Positions 25,496-37,199 of a DNA stretch of 64,000 nucleotides are shown piece by piece. A program made the position numbers and the translations under genes. Location: contig JALQBC010000003.1 of NCBI GenBank assembly GCA_023375675.1, forward strand, positions 496,001-560,000. Direction: 5' to 3'. Under the pieces are notes generated by a model, which saw only the letters and a program-made list of their open reading frames with translations, was not told where the DNA came from and searched no databases. The stretch is from Cytospora piceicola (Eukaryota; Ascomycota; Sordariomycetes; Diaporthales; Cytosporaceae). Within the stretch, counting starts at the first letter, position 1, and each line of letters starts with the position of its first letter.

Positions 25496-27043
25496 CTACT
25501 CATTTGGCTGAGTGTCCGCATCAGGCTCAGTATCCGCATCAGACTGTGTTACCGCCGCAGCCCTAGATATCAAGTCCCTGAAGCGCTCCATCGCTTGGTG
25601 TATATCCGCACTTTCATAGGCCTGCCTGATCTCGCTGGACGTGAATGGGCCCGCGAAACTGGATGAATATGACGCTCTTGTGACGGATGTGTGGTATGCA
25701 TCCAAACTGTTGATGGCCCACAGGTCGAGATCCGCGTCTTTTTCCATGTCTCCTGTCACAGTTGTGTGATCCATGCCGGCGTTTCCCTTTGCGCTGCTGA
25801 GGACTTCGACACAGCGGGTGAAGGTTGTGGCATCAACCGTCTCCAGATCTTCCCTCCATGCATACCACAGAAGGCGTAGTGCACCTAGTTCAGCAAGAAG
25901 CCGAGCGTAAATAAGGTGGACTTTGGGATTCTCCTGCCTCTGGACTCTCTCTAATCCAAACAAGGCTGGCTGCAGTTCTGAATTGTCAAGACTTCGACCC
26001 GTCAACAGGGTAAATAGTTCAGGGCGGGTTCCCCTTGCCGTTCCTTGCCCCCGCTCCAACGCGACCAACATGCCACGCCCTACCATTTCCAATATCTTTG
26101 TACGTTTATCATCTTTATCAAGGAAGCCCTGGGACAAGCAAATCTGCAAGTATTGCACGATGGGTGCCAGCAAATTAACCTTCGATGCTGTCTCCAGGCC
26201 ATAGAGGGACATGGAAGCATTCGGACCGGCGTCCTCCGACAACTGCCTGATGGTGAAGTTATTGACGAATTTGAGGACATCGTCCAGAGGCCGAGGAGGC
26301 ATGGACCGCAAGGAGTGTACAACGTTGTCGATAGAGGTTTGGTCTGTCCATATCTGCTCAGATACTTTAGTCCTTCCAGCACATAGTCTTCGCAGCTGGC
26401 TCAGGGTTGGCATGCCCCGTAAGGACAGTCTGAAGGCCTCGAGACCGCCAGTACCCTCCTCAGCGCGAGCAAGTTGCTGTCGGTGGAGCATAAACGGGAT
26501 GGCCTTGTTTGCATCTCCAGCTAGGATACGCTCGGGTATGCCATGTTTTCGCAGGGCTCTGAACATAATTGGTCGAAGTCGCTGACTTCGCTTCTCTCGC
26601 ACCCTGAAGTCCTCCAGTGAAGCAGAGACCGCCGAGCCACCGAGGAGAGCGATTGCAAGAACATCGTAATCTGAGATGCTCTCCGTGGTGTCAGGTCTCG
26701 ATGCCTGGTAATGCATCATCTTCCCATCTCTGGCCATGTCCTTGGTCAACTTGCGAGCCCGCGACATGGCCTCGGGGACGCCAGGTTCGCTAGCCCATCG
26801 ACCATGTTGCTGGCGGGAGTCCCGGCCGCTGAAAGGGCGGACATAAGGACTGTTCTCGGCGTCGAGCTGCAGCACAATCTCTGGAAGCTCAACGGTGGGG
26901 AACTTCCTCTTGAGCCGCTTATTTTTCTCCTCTATGATGGTGCCTCTTGGGTATTCCTCGAGGAAGCTCCGTCTCTGGTTGCCCCACAGCATGGGACCCG
27001 CATACGTCCGGCGGAGCTGCGACGGGTCTCTATAGCGCCTCAT
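25496..27043 (-). CDS. Conserved fungal protein of unknown function
   Basis: One uninterrupted minus-strand frame of 515 residues. I do not recognise a named domain. The N-terminal 60 residues are basic (MRRYRDPSQLRRTYAG, then KNKRLKRKFP), which could be a mitochondrial or nuclear signal. The middle is largely helical with Leu/Ala/Arg patterns, somewhat like fungal helical-repeat organelle proteins (PPR-like), but no repeat register is convincing. The C-terminus is acidic, with repeated Asp-Ala-Asp-Thr. Coding quality is good: a long frame, balanced composition and no low-complexity core. An upstream exon is possible, because CCACAG sits directly before the chosen ATG. A 9-codon upstream frame ends by overlapping this start. 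The gene is divergent from SYF2, about 416 bp apart, so the two probably share a promoter region. Confidence 0.75.
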   Translation of the reverse strand: MRRYRDPSQLRRTYAGPMLWGNQRRSFLEEYPRGTIIEEKNKRLKRKFPTVELPEIVLQLDAENSPYVRPFSGRDSRQQHGRWASEPGVPEAMSRARKLTKDMARDGKMMHYQASRPDTTESISDYDVLAIALLGGSAVSASLEDFRVREKRSQRLRPIMFRALRKHGIPERILAGDANKAIPFMLHRQQLARAEEGTGGLEAFRLSLRGMPTLSQLRRLCAGRTKVSEQIWTDQTSIDNVVHSLRSMPPRPLDDVLKFVNNFTIRQLSEDAGPNASMSLYGLETASKVNLLAPIVQYLQICLSQGFLDKDDKRTKILEMVGRGMLVALERGQGTARGTRPELFTLLTGRSLDNSELQPALFGLERVQRQENPKVHLIYARLLAELGALRLLWYAWREDLETVDATTFTRCVEVLSSAKGNAGMDHTTVTGDMEKDADLDLWAINSLDAYHTSVTRASYSSSFAGPFTSSEIRQAYESADIHQAMERFRDLISRAAAVTQSDADTEPDADTQPNE

Positions 27044-27459
27044 GACTGTGGGTTCGGACCGCGACTCATGAGAGACAGTCCGTGCTTTAGAGGTCCCCGG
27101 TGCGAGTACTGTAGACTCAATTCATGTGACATGTTAGAGTGCCGAAATCACCAAAGACTGTGACAATCTCAAGCCGTTGCTTGGTAGAAATGAGACGACA
27201 AAAAGGGTAAAGATGCATTTTGAAAATTGACAAGTCCATCGACATTTCATCTGGGGGAACACAAGCTTGGAGGTTGCATGCAACATGGGCAGGGGTACAT
27301 ACAAGCCACAGGCATGTGTAGCATGTACCTAGGTACCTTTACGTAGGTGTGGCTGTGCGTTTTCCCCAGAAGGCCCCAAACATTGCTGGTACTTCATCCT
27401 CGCCTTTCCTCAACACCACCCCCATCTACACACAACCCCCATATCAACAACACGCAACT
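27044..27459. promoter_or_regulatory. Divergent promoter between the unknown protein and SYF2
   Basis: The 416-bp gap separates two divergent starts. It includes one TACCTAGGTA palindrome at 27326-27335 and a 9-codon upstream frame at 27069-27040 on the minus strand. No TATA box is obvious. Promoter function is inferred from gene orientation. Confidence 0.5.
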
Positions 27460-28467
27460 ATGCCTCCAGCCAAGAAGAGGAAGACCGCCGCGTCGGCAAA
27501 AGCCCGCAAGGGCGACCACGTAGTCACCGCCACGACAGAGCCATCTCCACCACCTCCACCACCAGCAGACGAGGCGCAAACAGTCGTTGCGCCAGCGCCC
27601 TCAGAAGAAGCCTCGACTTCCGCACCGGCGGCAGCAGAGGAGCCCCAGGCCCAGGCCCAGGAACAAGAACAAGAAGGCACAGCCGCACCGGAGGCCACCG
27701 CCCCGGCACCGGGCGTCTCCGTACAAGAACGCATGGCGCGCTTCCGCGCCCTGCAGACGCGCGCAAAGTCGTCCTCGGCCTCGAACCTCTCGGCCGCGCA
27801 GACCGAGGCGCACCGGCTGGCCAACGACCCGGCGCAGCTGGCGACGATCCAGCGCAAGTCGGCCATCGCGTCCAACAAGCTGCTCAAGGCGGACATCGAG
27901 GACGAGGGCGGGGACTTTGAGCGCAAGCGGGCGTGGGACTGGACGGTGGACGAGAGCGAGAGGTGGGACAAGCGCGTGGCCAAGAAGGACCGGCACCGCG
28001 ACGACATCGCCTTCGCCGACTACCGCCGCGAGGCGAACAAGGTGTACAAGAGGCAGCTCAAGAACCTGGGCGACCCGGACCTGGAGCGGTACACGCGCGA
28101 GAAGATGAAGGCCATCGAGGAGGCCGCCGCGAGGGGCACGCTGGAGCTCGTCGAGACCGAGGACGGCGAGATGGTCGCTGTTGATAAGGACGGGACGTTC
28201 TACGGCGGGGGCGGGGGCGATGTGATATCGAGTTTTGCGGACAACAAGCCCGACAAGAAGGCTGTGGACCGCCTGGTGGGCGAGATGAAGAAGGCGGAGG
28301 ACGTTGCGGCCAAGAAGAGGAAGGAGAGGTTGGCGAAGAATGGGGATGACGGGGATGTCACGTACATCAACGACAAGAACAAGCAGTTCAACCAGAAGTT
28401 GGCACGCTTCTACAACAAGTATACGGCCGAGATCAGGGACAGCTTCGAGAGAGGTACCATGATATGA
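27460..28467 (+). CDS. SYF2: Pre-mRNA-splicing factor SYF2
   Basis: Single exon, 335 residues, starting at the ATG that gives MPPAKKRKTAASAKARKG. The frame stays open upstream of this ATG, but only with non-ATG codons. The basic N-terminus fits nuclear import. Residues 25-85 are Pro/Ala/Gln-rich and probably disordered. The C-terminal 240 residues carry the SYF2 family pattern: RMARFRALQTRAK, the RKRAWDWTVDESERWDKR block, YRREANKVYKRQLKNL, and the end segment DVTYINDKNKQFNQKLARFY with the final YNKYTAEIRDSFERGT. Syf2 belongs to the Prp19-associated (NineTeen) complex of the spliceosome and links splicing to cell-cycle progression in yeast. Length and motif order match the family. Confidence 0.95.
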   Translation: MPPAKKRKTAASAKARKGDHVVTATTEPSPPPPPPADEAQTVVAPAPSEEASTSAPAAAEEPQAQAQEQEQEGTAAPEATAPAPGVSVQERMARFRALQTRAKSSSASNLSAAQTEAHRLANDPAQLATIQRKSAIASNKLLKADIEDEGGDFERKRAWDWTVDESERWDKRVAKKDRHRDDIAFADYRREANKVYKRQLKNLGDPDLERYTREKMKAIEEAAARGTLELVETEDGEMVAVDKDGTFYGGGGGDVISSFADNKPDKKAVDRLVGEMKKAEDVAAKKRKERLAKNGDDGDVTYINDKNKQFNQKLARFYNKYTAEIRDSFERGTMI

Positions 28468-28844
28468 GGGTGGCTCGTCAGAGTTGGCAGGATGCCACTA
28501 CAAATTTTCAATTCCAGCGATTTCATAATTTCAAGCCCGGGTGGTCAACGGGCCACCACGAGCAATCAAAGTACCAGGATGTGGTTGTTGTTTATCAGCG
28601 GGACACAATGGTCAGCAAATGAATATCTCATCACAAGTGTCATGAAAGATCTGTCGTCAGCAGTGCCGTTGACACGCCCATAGCAGGATAACGTCCAGTC
28701 ATACCAAACATACATTACAGTTCTTTAGCAGTGGTGAAGGTGATACTGGTGTACCTACGACCTACGTACGTACGTACCTACCTGGTTCAACGCTGCATCG
28801 AAGTTTTGAGGCAAACTTTATAACAACATCAATATGACTCTTTC
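28468..28844. other. Convergent 3' region between SYF2 and the HET gene
   Basis: About 377 bp between two converging genes, so expected to hold both 3' UTRs. It contains a short ACGT/ACCT repeat run near 28755-28785. Nothing coding is seen. Confidence 0.6.
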
Positions 28845-31032
28845 CTAGATCAACAGTATTCTCCGACGTGTGAAAGGTTCTTCACCGCTTCCTTTCAGAG
28901 ATGTCAACAAACACTGCATATCCTCACTGCGCAACATCCAGGGAGCCACAGAAGTGTGGAAGTATCCAACACGCTCAAACGTCGTGGAAGACAAAGTCGG
29001 GGCAACTACCAAGCCTTTCACAACCAGACGTTCATCCCAGACACTAAGTGGCAAAAGCAAATCACCGTCCGTCCATGACCGGCCAAGTCGGTCATATATG
29101 GTGTAGTTATAGGACAAGTCCGGCCAGCCCTCGACGCGCAGAACTTGTAGTATCCCGACTTTGTGTATCCGGAACAAAGCGCCAGACAGCTCAATCACCG
29201 CTGGCGAAAACGATTGGGCTCGTCCACTCTTTCGGGGAAGTGTCCCGACGTATTCCGCAACCTTGGTAGATCCTATATGATCTTCGTCCGTAACGAACTG
29301 CACGCCGTCACAGCTAGCCCAGGACCACGAGGGACGAAGTCCGTTGGAACCTCGAGAGTCCCAGACCCTGTACCAGAGCAGTTCTTGGATAATGAAGGGT
29401 TGCCAAAGGCCATAGACAAATGTCCATCCTGTTCGCCGCTGGATAGCCGAACTTAGACCCGCTATAGCAGCCAGCCTGTCAGTCCTGACGGAGAGCTTCG
29501 ATTTCTTATACTTTTTCAAAACCAGCCACCACAGTTCGCGTATTCGATTGATATCGACCGGGTCCGTCTCTTCAGGCTCCAGGACTAGCGAAGTGAAATC
29601 CCGCTGCAGATTATCCGTATCGAGTTGACTTTCTCGTCCAAACTCGTTGATCGAGAGCTCCTTGCACTCCCAGATCAGGTAGGACGCAAACTTGATAGAC
29701 CTCGTGGGCAGCAAGTGCTCCTGTATGGCCCAGCCCCTGGTCTCGAGAACCCATGGGAAGTCGCTCTGCCACTTGTATTCCGCCGCCGACTGCGCGGCCA
29801 TGGTGCTGCCGAGGAGGCACGGGGCCTGCAGCAGCGGGTCCCTCACCGCGAACAGCCCCTCGGCGCTGCTCGACGCGGCGCTGGCCATGAGGGCGATGGA
29901 GCAGCCTTGGTAGACATGGCACATCTTGGCAGCTTCACGGGACCAGTCTTCCGGCGAGTCTTGCACTGCGAGAACGGAAGTCAGTATTTGCCTGGAGGTG
30001 GAGAAGCCGGAGTTGCAAGACATGATGTGGAATACAGCCTTTGTTGCTTCCGGATCAAACGTGTGTCGGGACTCATGAAACGACCGAAAGGGGCAGTCTC
30101 ATTTGCTCTAGTATAGACTCACCAATACAAAGAGCATCGACCCAAAGGTACCGCAAGCCCAGCTCAGTGGTGACAACAATGGCATCTTGTATTGTGCCCG
30201 GTAGCTGGTCGAACGGTATAACCGCTTTCAGGGACTCATAGTTGGACTTCAATAGTCGAAACCCGCGCTGTTCGCCCCAGCAGTAACTCAGAGCAGCAAA
30301 CTTGGTATCTTTCGAAAACTCCAGTCCTTCATCTCCCGGAGAAACAAGTTGTACGCACTGCGCAGCGCCAGTGCCATTCACTCGTAGCAGTCTTGTGGGA
30401 AGCCGTTCGGCTCTCTTCGCGTGGCATCTCGTGTGCGTCTTGTCGCATATGTCCAAGCATTTCTTGTAGAACGACGCACATATTGCAGACTTGGTCGAGA
30501 CCGTTGCCATGGACATGGTAAGTGGGGGAAGTGTATATCCTTGGGGCGGAGTGACATATAATGTCCCTCCATAAGAACCAGCCAAATCCGTCCGGATGGT
30601 GAGCCTTTTCCTGTACTTCCTAGGATCCCTCAAAGTTACACGTAGGTTGACACCCCTGTGCATCTCATTGCCCCAATCATGCCTTTCCGCCTCGCCGACC
30701 GCGAGTGAGTTCCATATGAGGGTGCAGAGATGACAGCCATTTTTGGCCGAATCTCGCAGCAGACCTGCACTTTCGTAATGCTCAGCTGTGAGGTTTCCTT
30801 CAGTATTTTTATTGTTTTCATCGAAACTAGCACCATAATGACTGTCCAGTGGCTTCGAAAGTCCGCACAACAAGAATTCCAACGCCTTGCACTTGGCGCA
30901 GAGGACGAAGAGCTGGACTGGTGTGGCCTCGTCGAAGTCTTTCCCACATGGACCCCGGAGCGGGATGAACTCCCGAAACCGATGGTCAGGACGAGTTGGT
31001 TGAGGGCGGCTTGTCAGAGACGATGTACTCAT
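28845..31032 (-). CDS. HET-domain (heterokaryon incompatibility) protein
   Basis: Two minus-strand exons, 31032-30123 and 29965-28845, joined across a 157-nt GTGAGT..CAG intron to give about 676 residues. The join completes the hallmark HET block: FAALSYCWG, then TTELGLRYLWVDALCI continuing across the splice into VQDSPEDWSREAAKMCHVY and YQGCSIALMAS. The N-terminal 200 residues include Cys motifs (LCAKCKALEFLLCGL, NGCHLCTLIW) seen before many fungal HET domains. The C-terminal half (WAIQEHLL..., SIKFASYLIWECKE..., RPSWSWASCDG) is also typical of this class. HET proteins trigger cell death on non-self recognition or act in fungal innate-immunity-like roles. No NLR, prion-forming or partner gene lies next to it, and most paralogues have no known incompatibility function, so the specific role is open. 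Confidence 0.92.
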
Positions 31033-31524
31033 ATTGAGACTGAAGTGCTATCACATTGCCAACGTCGCCACGTGATCTCGCAGAGACACAGGATGCATCT
31101 ACATACAGAGGTACGTATTAAACCCCGCCCTCAGTCCTACTAGTTTGTGTGGTGAGGACGGTACCCACATCATACCTAGGCACATAGACACTGGCGCGAT
31201 CAGGTACCCAGTCACCCACCACCACATCTTTAAGGAGCGTGATGAGCAAGAATTGCCATGATACCCGTCGACAGGAACGAACGACATCGCCCTAACTCGA
31301 TGATTTCAGAATTTCACAAAAAGTCGACTCACCGGACTGATAAAGACAATACTGATATACTATCAAGGCCGTGAGGCGTGCTGCAAAACGCAATGCTCTA
31401 AAGTCCATCATCCGTCCAACGCCTCCCAGGAAGCCACTCTTGTTTCTAAACCATTTCATAGTAGTACAACACCGGCATGATATTTTTCCCAGCCGTAGAA
31501 CGTATTCCAAAAGGTGATCGTCCC
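31033..31524. other. Intergenic gap between HET gene start and IPK1 end
   Basis: About 490 bp, holding the HET gene promoter and the IPK1 3' UTR. No additional coding signal. Confidence 0.55.
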
Positions 31525-32679
31525 TCAGCCCGGGTAGTATTTCTGCAGCTCCGCCGGCATCTTCTTGCTCGCCTTGTAGAACGGAAGCTGGCAGTCGGTC
31601 AGCGTCTTGGACATGCCGTCCGCCTTCCAGTACAGCCCCCTCTCGTGCAGGTCGTTCTCCCTCCTCTCCCAGTAGTCCTTCTTGATCTCGAAGTTCTTCA
31701 TGTCCATGTCGGCCAGCTTGGCCACGACGCCGCCCGGCCCGGCCCCGGGCCTCCGCGAGATCTTGAGGAACAGGCTGCAGTCCCGCAGCGTCATGGCCAG
31801 CGAGTACCGCTCGGCGTCGGCGACCTCGGGCTCGTGGTCGTTGTCCCACTGGGCGGCCCGCAGCCGCTGGAGCAGGGACGAGCCCCGGAGCCAGGCCTGC
31901 AGGGCGTCCGACTCGGCCTCGGAGAGGCCCAGGGACCGCCGGATGTCCCCCGCCACGTCCCGGTCCCCGGGGAAGTCGGCCGCCTTGACCAGGTTCAGCG
32001 GGCAGAAGATGGCGTGCCGCGTCTGGTCCTTGACCTGCCGCTGGACCTCCCGCGCGCAGTTCCGGCACTGCTCGGCGCCCTCGGGGGCCCTGGGCGACTG
32101 GTGGAGCCACTTGGGCTTGATCTCGTGCAGGGAGATCTCGCCGCTCTGTGAGGCGCCGGGCCGCATGTCCTCGACCAGCATGCCTATCTGGACGGATTCG
32201 GAGACCGAGTGGCCCACGAAGTCGTGGCGGCGGGTGCTCTTCTCCTCGATCTTGCGGAGCTGCTGGTTGAGCCTGGCGAAGAAGGCCGGGTTCCTTGGTA
32301 GCTTCACGAGCCTCTGCTGGACGAGCTCGTGGCGCTCGAAGAGCGGTGACACCTTCTTCTCCCAGTAGCTCTGAAGCTCGACGTAGGACATGGCTTTCGA
32401 TTTGTCCTTTGGTAGCCGTAGCAGTTGGCCTATAAGGACGGTTTAGCCTAGGCCCTAGGTGCCCCAAACCCGTGGGGAAGTACCAGTGAGTGCCATACCT
32501 CTCAAGCCTGTAAGGCCTTCCACACCGGTCAGCTCAAAGACAGCATTAGCCCTCCCTTCACCGACAAACTTGACGCTTGCTGATTCGGGTACAGTTTCCA
32601 TGTCGCCGGCCCGTTTCGTGTTCATCCCCCCAGTCCTTTGACGCTCCTCAGATTCCTGAATACGCTTCCCCAGTGCCAT
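31525..32679 (-). CDS. IPK1: Inositol-pentakisphosphate 2-kinase
   Basis: Two exons, 32679-32499 and 32429-31525, separated by a 69-nt intron (GTATGG..TAG), give about 361 residues. The splice joins the N-lobe glycine-rich segment VKFVGEGRANAVFELTG to GQLLRLPKDKSKAMSYVEL. The kinase core contains the conserved EIKPKW motif (in SLHEIKPKWLHQSP), a Cys-rich RNCAREVQRQ segment, the LRDCSLFLKI strand and a late acidic metal-binding segment KLADMDMKNF. These match the IPK1 family, which phosphorylates inositol 1,3,4,5,6-pentakisphosphate at the 2-position to make phytate (InsP6), needed for mRNA export and signalling. It lies in the same direction as the HET gene. Third codon positions are strongly GC-biased. 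Confidence 0.92.
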
Positions 32680-35039
32680 AGATAGGTAGTTTTATGGATT
32701 ACACATTACAATCGACGTAGGTATTGGGGGAAAGGTGGCGTTTTAACAAAGCATGAAGTCGCTACTTCACAAGCGGCAGAATGTAAGTAGAGACGGTGGC
32801 CTGTTGTCGTCACTGTTGCACCCGGGCGAGTCGCTAGAGTGAGTGAGGAAGAGCTGTCCCGAGATTTACCTATGGGATCGACCCGTTGTTCTTAGAGGCG
32901 TTAAGGGGTCAAGAGGGACTTGGATGAAATCCAAGATAGGTTTAGATGAAGACGGCCCGGACATGGTGGTTAGTCAGGGCAGCTGAGAGGTCGACTGACT
33001 TGAACTACCTTTTAATAGCATCTGGACAGTGGCGTAGACCTCTTTTGGGTCTTGGATGAGGCATCCGGCATCCGGGTCCGAGTCTGTGCCGCCAGCTGAA
33101 TCAGTTTCGGCGCTTACCCGTACGTGAGCAATGTCGTGGAAGGGAGCTGTGGGAAAGCAGGCCCCAGAAAGGAGGTAGGTATGTTGGCCTGGAGTGGCCA
33201 GCGGACAAAGGCGAAGGGGGGAAAAAAGGGCCAAAACGATGCTTGCAGGCAGTGCAACAGGTATGTACCTAGTAGAGATACGTCACCTGTGTGGTGTGAA
33301 GTGAAAAGTGGTGGATATGCCAATGTCCACACTGGGGAACCCTGACATCAGAACACCCCATCCAGTCCATCAACACTCCATTAGAACAGACCCTGAATGG
33401 GGATTCGTCTGGATTTTCTCAAGTAACGTTTCCAGACCAATTGAAAGTGAGGAATATTGGTGGTATGTAAGCCAGAGATCTGGCGGCTGCAGGTCCCCAT
33501 TGAGACCCTTATTATCGATCATTCTAAACGGCCAGCTTTGTTAGCTTGTAAAGGTGACGATGAGATGACTGGCAAGCACTTGACCCGTCCCTCTTGGTTA
33601 CCCGGGTACACGAATGTGAGGAGTAATAAGTGCAAAAAAGCCATGAACGCATTGATGGCCCTAATACGATAATGACAGCGGGCCGGTCACCCCACCGTCT
33701 AGTCTAGTATACCGTAGGTAGTCCTGGTAGTGTAGTCTATGTACCTATGTACACAGTAGAATCCATGGATGCTAGCTCATATATACCTAGGTAGAGTACG
33801 AGGCACGAGACACTTGGCAGTCAGTTGAGCGAAGCATCGAGGGTGATCGATCTATCTACCCACTTGCAGAGTATGTACCTAGGTAGGTATACTTATATAG
33901 TGACAGGAGTGATAGATACCTAGGTAGCCAGTAGTGGTATCGATTCAATTATCGATACCGACCTCGGCGACCTCGGGAGTTAGTAAGGACCCGTTGAGCC
34001 ATATGAAAACCTACCGGTATCTACAGCACAGGTAAAACCCGGCGGACCCGGCCCCGAGGAATCGGATCACGAAGACGTTGGCAGGCTTGGTTGGATCATT
34101 GGCCTTGAAGCCAACCATGTCAGACCACATTTTAATCCTCCGCGAGATCCCCTCAATCCTCGCTCACTTCTTATACTACCAGGACTAGGACCAGGACTAG
34201 GACCAGGACTATGTTGGACCAGGACCACCAAATCCCCGCGTTTTCTGGCATGATGATGCCCTCCTGTAGGTTTTAATTCGTGATTATTCTCCTGCAACAA
34301 TCCGGCTCAGCTGGGGCTCCTCTTTTCAGTATGCAAGGAATCGAGCAAACGAGAGCCATTCGAATTGGATGATCCCGTCTCAACTCCTTCGCTTCGCTTG
34401 AGTTGCTTCCCCCCCCTGCAAAGCGTCTTTTCCCAAAACTGCCAAAACGGGGGTCAATCCATTTTGTGGCACGGGACCATTGGTGGTCTGTGGTGGACAT
34501 GTCAGGCATTTCCATGCGGAGTAAGCGGAGTCGGCCGGGTTCTTTGGTGAAGAAAGAACCAGCCAGGAGACGCGCTCAGGCGCTCCAGCAGTCCAGGTCG
34601 GAAGGAGGGAGAAAAAAAAGAAGGAAGGAGCAAGCAACAAAACAACTCCACATTTTGCACATTTGCACGGACCATCGTGAGCCACCTCCACTTTCACACG
34701 ATCAACAAGGGTTCGAAATTTCTGGGAGCTCTCATTCCATTATTTTTGATTTCCGGATGCCCGCACCTGCTTTTCGTCATTCCGCCCCAGCCTACATACA
34801 ACCAACATACACCTCACCTCCTCACCCATCTACTTACAAACCCCGTCCATCCTACAAGCGTTTGGTGCCCAAACTTTCATCGTCAACAATTCTCGACCCT
34901 TTCTGAGCATTGCGATTCCGACGCAGAAGAAGGATACGACCGACCCACCGACCGACCCGACCCGACCGCTTGCAGAGGACGCTGATATCATCATCAAGCC
35001 TCCTGCGATGAAGAACCACGTCTAATATACGCCCTCACG
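32680..35039. other. Intergenic region between IPK1 and MDM34
   Basis: About 2.4 kb with divergent genes at both ends. Three TACCTAGGTA palindromes lie within 150 bp (33784, 33876, 33917), and there is a 12-bp tandem repeat at 34179-34210. CT-rich and CA/CC-rich DNA just before 35040 looks like a fungal 5' UTR. No gene is supported. Confidence 0.6.
34179..34210. repeat. 12-bp tandem repeat (AGGACCAGGACT)
   Basis: About 2.7 perfect head-to-tail copies of a 12-mer, then a diverged GGACCAGGACC a few bases later. Non-coding. Confidence 0.8.
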
Positions 35040-37199
35040 ATGGCTTTCAACTTCAACTGGTCGCCGCTTACGGCTGACGAAGACTTCTACGAACGCGCCC
35101 GCGACCTGCTCACCACCGCCCTGAACAAGTCGCCCAAACCCCCAATCATCGTCGATGACATCCTCGTGACCGAGTTCAATCTCGGCTCCGTACCGCCCGA
35201 TCTGGAAATACTGGAGATAGGGGATCTTGCAGAGGATAGATTCCGGGGCATATTCAAGATGTGCTATAGCGGGGACGCCTTCTTGACTCTGAAGACAAGA
35301 GTTCAGGTACGTGATGAATTCATTCTGAAATTTTGCCCTGGTGGCCCCGATCACTCCCGGAGTGGAGTGGAATCATCCCCCCCGCCCGCCTCCGAAACCT
35401 CCCGCCGGAGAGAAGGAAGCCTTCGCTTGTTCTGCCGCATGGTGCAACAGAAAACTTTTCGCCGGGAGAGTCAAACGAGCTCGGCAAGTGTCAGCCTTGT
35501 TTGTAGTATCATTGCTATCATATCTGCGGGGCGAGAGGGACGATAGCCGGCTACTGCATAGAGGTGGAGGAGCTGTGCGTTGCCAACACAGTTTCAGAGG
35601 CCTGCGTGACATGGGCGGGCCGCTTCTACCACCTGCAGCTCGTTGCAATTCTATTTCCTTCGTCATCACCTTCGATGGCTGCGCTTGACCACGGAGAATA
35701 CACGCCCCACGCGCTTTGCATTGATGGATTAGATCACGCGCCGCCATACGCGCGTCGTGTCGGGGCCCACTCACAGTGGTTACCTATTACAAGGCTAACA
35801 TTTTAACTCACAGGCGAATCCCCTCAATACGTACCTGCATTCAAAGCCAGACTTCACGTCACCACAGCCTTTGGCGGCTGCTTCAGGGCTCACCATTCCC
35901 TTGTCGTTGACTTTATCTGACATCAAACTGTCGGCGTTCATCATCGTTGTGTTTTCGAGGCAGAAGGGTCTCACCATCGTCTTCCGAAATGACCCGCTCG
36001 AATCGCTCAAGGTCTCATCGACCTTTGACTCCATTCAGTTTGTTAGGGACTACCTCCAGAAGACGATTGAAGGCAAGCTCCGCGATCTTATGATGGATGA
36101 GCTACCGGCCATCATCCACCGGCTGTCATTGCGACTTTGGTGTCCCGATCAGATCTCAAAGGATGAGGAGGAAACCCCCGAGGACAGCGAACCTGCTGTC
36201 GACCCCTTCGCCAGCCCACCACAGGATGCAGTTGATGCACATGGCAACTTGCTGGATCCAACCGAGATTTCGAGTTTGTCTCTGGATGGCGGCCCAGAAA
36301 TCCAGACCCTTTTCTCTCAGAAGAACCTGATCAGGTTGGCGACACTCAGCGACTGCAACAGGACCATGTCTCTATTTACCCCATCCTTGCGTGATGTCGT
36401 CTTCCGAGCTTGGGCTGGCTCTCAGGACAAGCCTGAAACTATTAGTCCACCATTAGCAACACCGAGCCTGACAAAGGCGCACTCATTTCAAGGCAGTTCC
36501 ACCACATACACCTTCTCCGACACCAGCAGCTTGGACCAAGGCTATATGCCTTCACGACCGTCGCTTGCTAGCTTCAATTCAGCAACGACTGGTCTTTCAC
36601 TAGGTGCTGGGCGAAACCCGAAGTCGCATGCCGGTCGCAAGAAGAAGACCCGTGTTGTCAACCTCAGGCGGAAGACCAGTGAAGGCGTTAGCGAGAGCGC
36701 ACCAGGAAGCGACATGAGTGGCAGTGTTACTGATGTGGCATCTGTGGAAGGACCTCTCTCGGAGCCTCTGATGCATACGGCTGTTCCGGAGGAGCCCGAA
36801 GACCACGTCCCTTCGACACCGACCGCCAAGGTTCGTTTCGACGATAGTGCCGCGACACAGCGTCCGGCAGGGCTTCCATTGAAGCAAGACCTGTACGGCA
36901 CGGAAACTGCTCAGTCCAAATCGGCCCAGAAGGAACAGCCGAAGCCGAAGCAGTCTGAATTTGCCCCACAGGCCCAGTCTCGTGGCAAGGCACAGAGTCC
37001 AGCCGATTCCAAGGCATCCGTCGAGTTCAGCCCATCGAGAGGACCACCATTAGAAACGCCATCAGTTATCTTAGAGCAAGCCTGGCTCATGAAGATGGCC
37101 GGCGAAATCGCACGAAAAATGTACGACGAAAAGAGGCGCAACCCAGCATTCTGGGAAGAGCGCGAGGACGGGCCTCCTCCAGCATACGAGGCCCAGTGA
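35040..37199 (+). CDS. MDM34: ERMES complex subunit Mdm34
   Basis: Exon 1 is 35040-35306 and exon 2 is 35814-37199; the product is about 550 residues. Donor GTACGT and acceptor CACAG are clear, and the join gives the conserved [16 protein letters not shown]. The N-terminal 200 residues are the SMP domain ([73 protein letters not shown]). The rest is Ser/Pro/Lys-rich, with a conserved C-terminal helix ([19 protein letters not shown]) and PPAYEAQ at the end. Mdm34 sits at the mitochondrial outer membrane and with Mmm1, Mdm10 and Mdm12 tethers it to the ER for phospholipid transfer. The intron is 507 nt, several times longer than others in the window, and it contains stop codons in the exon frame. 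Confidence 0.95.

Noticed and set aside
31292..32467. 391-codon minus-strand frame overlapping IPK1
   Set aside because: It is a GC-driven shadow frame rich in Ala/Arg/Gly/Pro; the IPK1 motifs lie in the other frame.
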